Assembly (NCBI GenBank): GCA_937880545.1 | Contig: CALFKA010000279.1 | Coordinates: 1-5,910 of the forward strand | Direction: 5' to 3' | DNA: 5,910 nt | Origin: an uncultured Clostridia bacterium | GTDB taxonomy: Bacteria; Bacillota; Clostridia; Peptostreptococcales; Acidaminobacteraceae | In this document: positions 1 to 5,015 of the stretch, in pieces | Position numbering within the stretch: position 1 is the stretch's first letter | Layout: every line of letters starts with the position of its first letter | Notes under the pieces: model-generated | Databases searched by the model: none | Told to the model about the DNA's origin: nothing | Seen by the model: the letters and a program-made list of their open reading frames with translations, nothing else | Program-made: the position numbers and the translations under genes

Positions 1-27
1 GAGTTCAGACGTGTGCTCTTCCGATCT
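1..27. other. Illumina adapter remnant at contig end (artefact)
   Basis: These bases are identical to the last 27 bases of the 34-base Illumina TruSeq read-2 adapter and end in the diagnostic GCTCTTCCGATCT. They are library-preparation sequence left on the end of an assembled contig, not part of the genome. Any reading frame, promoter or homology that uses positions 1-27 is spurious, and genomic sequence begins at about position 28. I recognised this from the known adapter sequence. Confidence 0.96.
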
Positions 28-62
28 GGATTTTATTTAAGGTAAGTAGAAAGTGGTTTCGG

Positions 63-1601
63 ATGAGCAGACGATCTTCATTTGGCGCATTTGTGAAAGA
101 TATTAGAGCGTTTCTGCTGGCGGTGCTTTTTTCAGTAATTTCTTTTCTGATGGCTCAACTGGTGCTCAATAATGCAGCGTACGGATATCCACTACTGATT
201 CCCATTGTTATCTTATTTGTCTTTCGGGAAGCAAACCTCATTTGGAACATAGCAACTTCTGTGAGCACAATACTCATATTTCTTCTATTGTATCTGATTT
301 TTCCAGATAAAAATTCTACTCAGCCAGTATTTATACTTTTAATTGGAGCCAGCCTGATACTTACTGCAGCCATTTCTGGTATAAACCTTTCAAAGACAAG
401 AAAGCAACAAAGGATAGATAAGCATCGGAAATTCAGAGACCAAATGATTGCGGATATCAATACACAACTCTTAACGGCCTCAACCTCAGAAGAACTCTAC
501 AAATCCACACTAAGATACTTACATATAGTTACACAGCGATCGATGGTGTTTTTTACCTACCAACAAGGCTGTCTTGCTTTAGCTGCAAGCTATCCCCCTG
601 GCTTGATAGTGTATTCTCGTGAGGCAGATTATGCGATGGAGGCATACTTGAAACGCATGCCTGTTGGTACAGGAACACCTCATGAAGTAACGACTTCCTT
701 TCTTTATCTGCCTGTTATTTCTGATCAGAAATCAGTAGCAGTTGTTGGTGTTTTATTTGATTCTAGTGAACCTCCAGAAAAGTCTATGATAGAAACATTA
801 CAGCTGATTCTTGTAAGGGTAGGAGTAGCCCTCGAGAAACACAGACTGTTTAAAGATCATCAATTAACGCTTCTAGATAAAGAACTGGAGAGGGTGCGTT
901 CTGACTTCTTGCGGTCGGTTTCTCATGATTTTCGAACTCCACTGACCGGAATTATCGGAGCGTGTTCAGTGTTGAACGAAACAAAAGTAATTCTAGAAAA
1001 GTCGGATCAATACAAGTTAATTAAAGGCATCGCTGACGAAGCGGGCTGGTTGCTTCGCATGGTTGAAAATCTGCTGTCAATAACTAGGGTGGGGGTTGGG
1101 AGACTTTCACTCCGAAAAAATTTGGAGCCTCTTGAAGAAATCCTTATGGAAACGATGATCAGAGTAAAAAAACGTTTTCCTAATTCTGCTTTTCAGATCC
1201 TTCAGCCCGATGAATTGACATTAATCCCTGCTGATCCATTGTTGATTATACAGGTATTAATGAACCTGATAGAAAATGCTGTTAAGTACTCGAGCCAACA
1301 AGAAAAGATTGTGCTCACAGTAAAGAACAAAGGAACTTATCTGAGTTTTTCTTTGAGAGATTATGGAAGTGGCATGAGTGAGGAAGTGATAAGTACTCTG
1401 TTCCAGGACTCAATTCAAAAAGTAGATGATTTTTCTCATGGAATGGGGCTCGGTCTGTCAATTTGTAAAAGCATTATTGAGGCACATGGTGGCAAGATAA
1501 CAGGAAAAAACAGTCCAGATGGAGTAGGAGCCATATTTACTTTCACGCTTCCATTGGAGGAAAAAGATTATGACCAGGAAAGTACTGATAGTAGAGGATG
1601 A
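63..1601 (+). CDS. kdpD: KdpD-type sensor histidine kinase (C-terminal transmitter form, possibly 5'-truncated)
   Basis: This is a membrane-bound sensor kinase that should autophosphorylate and pass phosphate to the response regulator encoded next. From the ATG at 63 it has 512 residues. There are four hydrophobic segments (about 16-34, 41-55, 60-80, 88-108; DUF4118 type), a GAF-like region (about 130-260), a HisKA domain with H-box SVSHDFRTPLTG and phosphoacceptor His288, and an HATPase domain with N-box N401-N405 (NLIEN), G1 box DYGSG (433-437) and G2 box GMGLGL (460-465). Order and spacing match the C-terminal half of KdpD. Classical KdpD (about 890 residues) also has N-terminal KdpD and Usp domains, which are absent here. 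No Shine-Dalgarno lies close to this ATG, and the frame has no stop back into the adapter, so the true start may lie off the contig. The other possibility is a naturally short KdpD. No kdpFABC genes are visible, so potassium sensing is unproven. Confidence 0.9.
   Translation: MSRRSSFGAFVKDIRAFLLAVLFSVISFLMAQLVLNNAAYGYPLLIPIVILFVFREANLIWNIATSVSTILIFLLLYLIFPDKNSTQPVFILLIGASLILTAAISGINLSKTRKQQRIDKHRKFRDQMIADINTQLLTASTSEELYKSTLRYLHIVTQRSMVFFTYQQGCLALAASYPPGLIVYSREADYAMEAYLKRMPVGTGTPHEVTTSFLYLPVISDQKSVAVVGVLFDSSEPPEKSMIETLQLILVRVGVALEKHRLFKDHQLTLLDKELERVRSDFLRSVSHDFRTPLTGIIGACSVLNETKVILEKSDQYKLIKGIADEAGWLLRMVENLLSITRVGVGRLSLRKNLEPLEEILMETMIRVKKRFPNSAFQILQPDELTLIPADPLLIIQVLMNLIENAVKYSSQQEKIVLTVKNKGTYLSFSLRDYGSGMSEEVISTLFQDSIQKVDDFSHGMGLGLSICKSIIEAHGGKITGKNSPDGVGAIFTFTLPLEEKDYDQESTDSRG
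1556..1560 (+). promoter_or_regulatory. Ribosome binding site of the kdpE-like gene, inside the kinase gene
   Basis: GGAGG lies 9 bases before the ATG at 1570 and inside the 3' end of the kinase gene. It supports this start and suggests that the regulator is translated in coupling with the kinase. Confidence 0.75.
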
Positions 1602-2256
1602 AGAATATGTCCTTCATGTTCTAAAAACTATTTTGGGCACCGATGGATATAGAATTTTGACAGCTAAGAATGGTGAATCAGCAAAGATGAAAATTCTGAC
1701 GCATCAACCTGATATGATTCTCCTCGACCTTGGTCTGCCCGATATAGACGGAGTCGATCTACTAAAAAAACTTCGTTCATGGACAAAAGTACCAGTCTTG
1801 GTGGTTTCGGCAAGGACAACTGAGAAAGATAAAGTTCTTGCATTAGACCAAGGGGCTGATGATTATATATCAAAACCATTTTCCTCACCGGAACTACTTG
1901 CTCGTATTCGAGCGGCTTTCAGAAGGAATATTATTGCGGATTATGTAGTAGACACCTTTTCAGTAGGTGATTTTCTGATAGACTTTGAGAAGCGGGTGGT
2001 CACTGTAAAATCCGTTCCTGTGCGTCTGACCCAGATTGAGTACCAGATAGTTGAGCTGATAGCGCGTCAGCCCGGTAAAGTGATGACATACGGATACTTA
2101 ATTAAGAATATATGGGGACCGTACGCTGATACACAAAACAATAGGATTCTCAGAGTGAATATGTCTAATATTAGAAGAAAAATAGAAGAAGACAGTATGA
2201 ATCCAAGATATATCCTTACTGAAATCGGAGTTGGCTACAGGATGGCAGAAAATTGA
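1570..2256 (+). CDS. kdpE: KdpE-type OmpR-family response regulator
   Basis: A 228-residue cytoplasmic response regulator and DNA-binding transcription factor, partner of the kinase just upstream. The receiver domain (about 1-118) has acidic pocket E9/D10, phosphoacceptor D53 in the KdpE-like context LLDLGLPDIDG, switch residue S80 (VVSAR), K102 (SKPF) and the GADDY motif at 95-99. The OmpR-type winged helix follows (about 128-228), with RVNMSNIRRKIE in the recognition-helix region and a terminal IGVGYRM wing. Length is normal for the family. The gene overlaps the kinase by 32 bases, so the two are very probably co-transcribed and translationally coupled. All key residues are present and it looks functional. 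Receiver wording is closest to KdpE, but the target genes are not in this window and a non-kdp regulon is possible. Confidence 0.93.
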   Translation: MTRKVLIVEDEEYVLHVLKTILGTDGYRILTAKNGESAKMKILTHQPDMILLDLGLPDIDGVDLLKKLRSWTKVPVLVVSARTTEKDKVLALDQGADDYISKPFSSPELLARIRAAFRRNIIADYVVDTFSVGDFLIDFEKRVVTVKSVPVRLTQIEYQIVELIARQPGKVMTYGYLIKNIWGPYADTQNNRILRVNMSNIRRKIEEDSMNPRYILTEIGVGYRMAEN

Positions 2257-2261
2257 GTGCC

Positions 2262-2298
2262 CTGCCATAAAGAAAATCTCGAAGAAGAGGATTGGCAG
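2262..2298 (+). terminator. Weak hairpin after the two-component genes, possible terminator
   Basis: Six-base arms CTGCCA (2262-2267) and TGGCAG (2293-2298) enclose a second partial stem (AATCTC with GAG-G-ATT, one bulge). A run of nine T lies at 2318-2326, about 20 bases beyond the stem, too far for a classical intrinsic terminator. The position between two transcription units is right, but the structure is weak. Confidence 0.25.
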
Positions 2299-2329
2299 AT
2301 TCTCTCTATTCCATACGTTTTTTTTTGCA

Positions 2330-2367
2330 TGTTGACATGTTATAGCTGTATATGTACAATATGAACA
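2330..2367 (+). promoter_or_regulatory. Candidate GntR operator: imperfect dyad over the promoter
   Basis: An imperfect inverted repeat with outer arms TGTT (2330-2333) and AACA (2364-2367) spans the whole -35/-10 region. By eye 11 of 19 base pairs are complementary. CATGTT also occurs twice as a direct repeat at 2328-2333 and 2336-2341. YtrA-type GntR repressors usually bind such sites in their own promoter. In AT-rich sequence a partial dyad can be chance. Confidence 0.28.
2332..2360 (+). promoter_or_regulatory. Sigma-70/sigma-A type promoter of the gntR-ABC operon
   Basis: A perfect -35 box TTGACA (2332-2337) and a -10 box TACAAT (2355-2360, one mismatch) are separated by an ideal 17 bases. 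Transcription should start near 2367, about 13 bases before the gntR ATG, giving a short leader. It is the only clear promoter ahead of the GntR, ATPase and permease genes and should drive all three. Confidence 0.85.
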
Positions 2368-2379
2368 GATGGAGGCGCC

Positions 2380-2763
2380 ATGAACATCATTATCCGCAAT
2401 GCCAGCGATGATCCGATCTACGTTCAGATCAAGGAACAACTGAAAAAGGAGATTCTCAAGGGGGCCATCGAGCCCGATGAACAGCTCCCTTCCATTCGGA
2501 ACCTGGCAAAAGAACTGCGCATCAGCGTGATCACAACAAAAAAAGCGTATGACGAGCTGGAGCTCGAAGGATTTGTCCACTCGGTTCAGGGGAAGGGTGT
2601 TTTTGTAGCACACCGTGATCCCAAGCTGCAAAGAGAAGAGCATCTGAGACAGATTGAAGAACACCTTTCGCAGGCGCTCAGTGTGGCAGATCTTGCAGGT
2701 ATTTCTAGTAAGGAGCTTGTATCCATTCTTCAGCTATTGAGCGAAGAAGACAGAGAACGATAG
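2380..2763 (+). CDS. GntR-family transcriptional regulator, YtrA subfamily
   Basis: A 127-residue DNA-binding protein, probably the repressor of its own operon. The N-terminal winged helix-turn-helix (about 8-78) has the GntR hallmarks: PIYVQIKEQLKKEI, LPSIRNLAKELRIS with the recognition helix in VITTKKAYDELELEG, and the wing VQGKGVFVA. The C-terminal tail is only about 45 residues and helical, rich in Glu, Leu and Gln. That is the small dimerisation tail of the YtrA subfamily, not the large ligand domain of FadR or HutC types. Total length is typical for YtrA. GGAGG at 2371-2375 sits four bases before the ATG, the same close spacing used by the ATPase gene. Gene order GntR, ATPase, permease is the classic YtrA arrangement. 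By analogy with the B. subtilis ytr operon it may respond to cell-envelope antibiotics, but no effector can be read from the sequence. Confidence 0.93.
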   Translation: MNIIIRNASDDPIYVQIKEQLKKEILKGAIEPDEQLPSIRNLAKELRISVITTKKAYDELELEGFVHSVQGKGVFVAHRDPKLQREEHLRQIEEHLSQALSVADLAGISSKELVSILQLLSEEDRER

Positions 2764-2807
2764 AATGGCTCTCTCAGAGCTAAGATATGGAAGAAGGAGA
2801 TGAAATC

Positions 2808-2812
2808 GGAGG
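2808..2812 (+). promoter_or_regulatory. Ribosome binding site that fixes the ATPase start at 2817
   Basis: GGAGG lies four bases before the ATG at 2817. The earlier in-frame ATG at 2787 has no Shine-Dalgarno and would add a ten-residue acidic leader that is not part of the fold. The start at 2817 gives MKAILDIQGLTKTY, which begins directly with the first ABC beta-strand. Confidence 0.8.
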
Positions 2813-2816
2813 ACAT

Positions 2817-3680
2817 ATGAAGGCGATTCTTGATATTCAAGGCTTGACAAAAACATACAGAGATTTTCAGCTAGGACCCATCGATCTTCAGATTCCGACA
2901 GGGAGTATTGTCGGTTTCATTGGGGAAAATGGAGCGGGGAAGAGCACGACGATAAAATCCATTATCGGTCTAGTGCATCCGGAAGAAGGAGAAATATTCT
3001 TTGAAGGAAATCGACTGGATCCGAAAAGTCGCGAGCTTTTTGAGCGGATCGGCGTGGGGCTTGATGAACTCCATCTGCCAAAAGAAATGACGATCACACA
3101 GATCGGAATCTTCTGCCATAAATTCTTTCGGGACTGGGATCCATCACTCTTTGAAAGCTATCTACGGCGGTTCTCTCTTTCTGAAAGAAAGAAGATGAAG
3201 GAGCTCTCGCGAGGTATGAGGATGAAACTATCCCTTACCATCGCACTGTCTCATCACCCGCGCCTTCTCATTTTAGATGAGGCGACCAGTGGACTAGACC
3301 CAATCGTGCGTGAAGAAATTCTCGATATACTGCTCGAATTCATTCAGGACGAGAGAAACTCCGTCCTTATCTCGTCGCACATTCTCTCCGACCTTGAAAA
3401 GGCAGCGGATTACATAGCGTTTATTCATCAGGGAAAGATGGTTTTTCTGGAAGAAAAAGATATGCTGCGAGAGGATTATGCACTGTACTCACCGAAGGAG
3501 ACAGAAAGAGAGTCTGTCGATCCTGCTGCGATTGTGGCAAGCAGGAAAAACAACTTCGGGGAAACATGGCTTGTCTATCGAAACAGGATGCCGAAGGAAT
3601 GGAGACTGGATCGCCCCAGTATTGAAGAAATCATGCTGTTTTATCTGAAGGGAGAAAAAAATGAAAGCCTTAATATATAA
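2817..3680 (+). CDS. ABC transporter ATP-binding protein (YtrB/BcrA-like)
   Basis: A 287-residue cytoplasmic ATPase that should power the permease encoded next; two copies are expected per transporter. Visible motifs are Walker A GENGAGKST (36-44, Lys42), a divergent signature LSRGM (130-134) instead of LSGGQ, Walker B LLILDEA (150-156, Glu155), D-loop SGLD (158-161) and H-loop His188 in LISSH. The Q-loop position, in IGVGLDELHLP (78-88), has no glutamine. I recall such Q-loop and signature variants from YtrB-like ATPases, so they need not mean loss of activity. About 70 residues after the H-loop form a C-terminal extension. The gene follows gntR after 53 bases and overlaps the permease by 20 bases, so it is the second gene of the operon. 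The substrate is unknown; lantibiotic or bacitracin-type export or envelope stress is a family-level guess. Confidence 0.93.
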   Translation: MKAILDIQGLTKTYRDFQLGPIDLQIPTGSIVGFIGENGAGKSTTIKSIIGLVHPEEGEIFFEGNRLDPKSRELFERIGVGLDELHLPKEMTITQIGIFCHKFFRDWDPSLFESYLRRFSLSERKKMKELSRGMRMKLSLTIALSHHPRLLILDEATSGLDPIVREEILDILLEFIQDERNSVLISSHILSDLEKAADYIAFIHQGKMVFLEEKDMLREDYALYSPKETERESVDPAAIVASRKNNFGETWLVYRNRMPKEWRLDRPSIEEIMLFYLKGEKNESLNI

Positions 3681-4299
3681 AGACATGACTCTTTCGTGGA
3701 GGTGGTCGAGTGGTATCTTCCTGTTGCTCCTTGCGATATTGATAGGAGTGGGCATCACCTCAGGCATTGACAACACCTGGAAAATAGTGCCGGCTGTCTT
3801 TGCCTTTCACACCTTCATCCTCCTTCCTCTAACGATGGGATACGACGAAGAGAGTTCCTTTGAGGCCTTTGCCCTTGGAAATGTCGCCACGGCGAAGACA
3901 TATGTCACAGGAAAGTATGTTTTTGCATGGATAGAGTCGGTGCTGGGTCTTATTACAACATTTGTTGTTGGGGCATTCGTTGCAAGGTACCCGGGCTCTG
4001 AATTGATCTTTTATGTCCTCTCGGGACTACTCATTCCGCTTCTCATTTCCTCGATCATGCTTCCTCCTATTTTTAAGTATGGGGCGGAAAAGGGACGTGG
4101 GGTCATGGCGATTTTGTATATTCTTCTGTACTTGTCGATCTTTGGGCTGAGAGAGTATCTCCCGGGACTTTACGAATGGCTCTCAAGTCTTCCCGCTTTT
4201 CCGTGGTTGCCTGCTCTGATATTTTTAGGAGTAGTCTTACTCATCCATGCGCTCTCCTTTGTGCTGTCGGTGAAATGGCAAGAAAAAAAAGAGTTTTAA
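3661..4299 (+). CDS. ABC-2 type transporter permease, six predicted helices
   Basis: A 212-residue integral membrane protein, the transport channel partner of the upstream ATPase. Six hydrophobic segments are visible at about 17-36, 42-60, 84-108, 114-138, 147-163 and 182-204. The N-terminus is short and cytoplasmic (MKALIYKDMTLSW) and the C-terminal tail is basic and acidic (KWQEKKEF). The motif GYDEESSFEAFALGNVATAKTYVTGKY between helices 2 and 3 resembles the conserved cytoplasmic loop of small ABC-2 permeases in GntR-linked operons. A purine-rich site AAGGGAG (3648-3654) precedes the ATG, and the 20-base overlap with the ATPase gene implies translational coupling. No signal peptide or large extracellular domain is present. 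I am sure of the permease assignment by topology and context; the substrate cannot be inferred. Confidence 0.88.
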   Translation: MKALIYKDMTLSWRWSSGIFLLLLAILIGVGITSGIDNTWKIVPAVFAFHTFILLPLTMGYDEESSFEAFALGNVATAKTYVTGKYVFAWIESVLGLITTFVVGAFVARYPGSELIFYVLSGLLIPLLISSIMLPPIFKYGAEKGRGVMAILYILLYLSIFGLREYLPGLYEWLSSLPAFPWLPALIFLGVVLLIHALSFVLSVKWQEKKEF

Positions 4300-4327
4300 G
4301 GGGATATAAAAAACCTTGGAGAGACAT

Positions 4328-4903
4328 AGAAAGGATTGTGCTTACGATCAGCGGCTTGAAAAACAATACAATGGGTTTGTGCTGGTACGGATCGATCTTA
4401 TCATGCCCGCTGACAGCATCGTTTGACTGACGGGAGAAAATGGAATAGGATGAGCGCGACTATTAAGGCCGTTGCCGGACTCGTTTTCCTGATAAAGGGA
4501 AGATTCACTATAGGACACCTCACTTCATGAAAGAGGCTGTTCTATTTTTTTAGGAGATATGACTAGTGGACTAGATCCGGGAGCTAGAGAAGAGATTCTC
4601 GATGTGTTAGTCTTTTTCCTTCAAGAGGAAAGAAACACCGTTCTCATTTCCTCATATTCTCTCAGGCTTAGAAAAGTGGTAGATTACATCGCTTTTTTTA
4701 GACGAAGGAAGTTCCTCTTATGCATGACAAGGAAAGCTTGAAGGAAAAGTTTGCACTATTTTCTCCCCGATCAGGCGAAAAGCTCGAGATGGATCCGTTG
4801 GCGATCATCTCAAAAAGAGAGAGTGCCTTCGGGCAGACATACCTGGTGCATGTAAAGGCCGATTATAAAAGAAGTCATGCTCTATTTTGCGAAGGGAGGA
4901 AGC
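4328..4903 (+). pseudogene. Decayed second ABC transporter ATPase gene, homologous to the one at 2817
   Basis: Read across three frames, this stretch follows the intact ATPase gene almost from end to end. The start codon is now AGA (4328-4330). Recognisable pieces are IVLTISGL (4335 on), IDLIMPADSIV followed by TGA (4424-4426), GENGIG (4433-4449), a shifted ATG-AGC giving MSATIKAVAGLV in place of KSTTIKSIIGLV (4450-4485), and PDKGKI in place of PEEGEI. After a deletion of about 230 bases come MTSGLDPGAREEILDVLV, ERNTVLISSYSL, DYIAF, KESLKEKFALFSP and EVMLYFAKGG. The Walker A Lys codon is ATG, the Walker B Asp-Glu is destroyed, and the H-loop His is Tyr (TAT, 4655-4657). With at least five frame changes it cannot make an active ATPase. 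Some open pieces (4559-4741, 4720-4908) survive, but I see no reason to think they are translated. It sits directly after the intact module, as expected for an old tandem duplication. Confidence 0.88.
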
Positions 4904-4945
4904 TATAAAGCACTCCTTTATAAAGACGGGCTATCCATTCGAGCG
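4904..4945 (+). pseudogene. 5' stub of a second ABC-2 permease gene
   Basis: Codons from 4904 read YKALLYKDGLSIRAF, matching the start of the intact permease, MKALIYKDMTLSW. The ATG has become TAT, but a Shine-Dalgarno-like GGGAGG remains at 4893-4898. One base is lost relative to the intact copy, so the frame of the ATPase remnant now runs straight into the permease frame. Similarity fades after about 14 codons. The remaining roughly 200 codons are gone, and the promoter of the MerR gene begins about 25 bases later. Confidence 0.72.
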
Positions 4946-4968
4946 TTTAACAAAAAGATCTCTGAGGC

Positions 4969-4999
4969 TTGACTCTCACGTTACGTGAGAGTTTATAAT
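4969..4999 (+). promoter_or_regulatory. MerR-type promoter with a 19-base spacer
   Basis: The -35 box TTGACT (4969-4974) and a perfect -10 box TATAAT (4994-4999) are separated by 19 bases, two more than optimal. This is the hallmark of promoters activated by MerR proteins, which untwist the overlong spacer. The dyad at 4972-4992 fills the spacer. Transcription should start near 5006, leaving a leader of only about ten bases before the ATG at 5016. Confidence 0.9.
4972..4992 (+). promoter_or_regulatory. MerR-family operator, perfect 9-3-9 inverted repeat
   Basis: Arms ACTCTCACG (4972-4980) and CGTGAGAGT (4984-4992) are exactly complementary around the centre TTA. The dyad overlaps the end of the -35 box and fills the spacer, as in MerR, BmrR and TipA operators. 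The adjacent TipA-like regulator is the obvious binder, so it probably controls its own gene. Confidence 0.88.
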
Positions 5000-5004
5000 G
5001 AGTC

Positions 5005-5010
5005 GGGAGG
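5005..5010 (+). promoter_or_regulatory. Ribosome binding site that fixes the MerR start at 5016
   Basis: GGGAGG lies five bases before the ATG at 5016. The earlier in-frame ATG at 4998 overlaps the -10 box and lies before the predicted transcription start, so it cannot begin the protein made from this promoter. The site lies at the very 5' end of the predicted transcript. Confidence 0.85.
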
Positions 5011-5015
5011 AGAGA

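Noticed and set aside
2098..2664. Long open frame on the minus strand (188 codons)
   Set aside because: It lies across the end of kdpE, the promoter and most of gntR on the other strand, has no ribosome site I can see, and its translation resembles no known domain. The plus-strand genes have clear family motifs.
2766..2782. Small hairpin (GCTCT-CTC-AGAGC) between gntR and the ATPase gene as an attenuator
   Set aside because: The stem is only five bases plus a wobble pair, with no T run and no alternative structure. It could be chance, so it was not listed as a feature.
2787..2816. Upstream ATG giving a 297-residue ATPase
   Set aside because: There is no Shine-Dalgarno before 2787, while GGAGG precedes the ATG at 2817, which starts the ABC fold directly.
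4176..4430. Open frame overlapping the permease end and running into the decayed region
   Set aside because: Its first part is the permease gene read in another frame, and its second part is a fragment of the ATPase pseudogene. It is not a gene.
4559..4908. Two short open frames carrying ABC ATPase C-terminal sequence as possible small genes
   Set aside because: They are pieces of one broken gene in different frames, lack Walker A, and have Tyr in place of the H-loop His. I found nothing that shows they are translated.
4998..5015. ATG at 4998 as MerR start
   Set aside because: It overlaps the -10 box and lies before the expected transcription start. The ATG at 5016 has a proper ribosome site and begins the typical MerR N-terminus.
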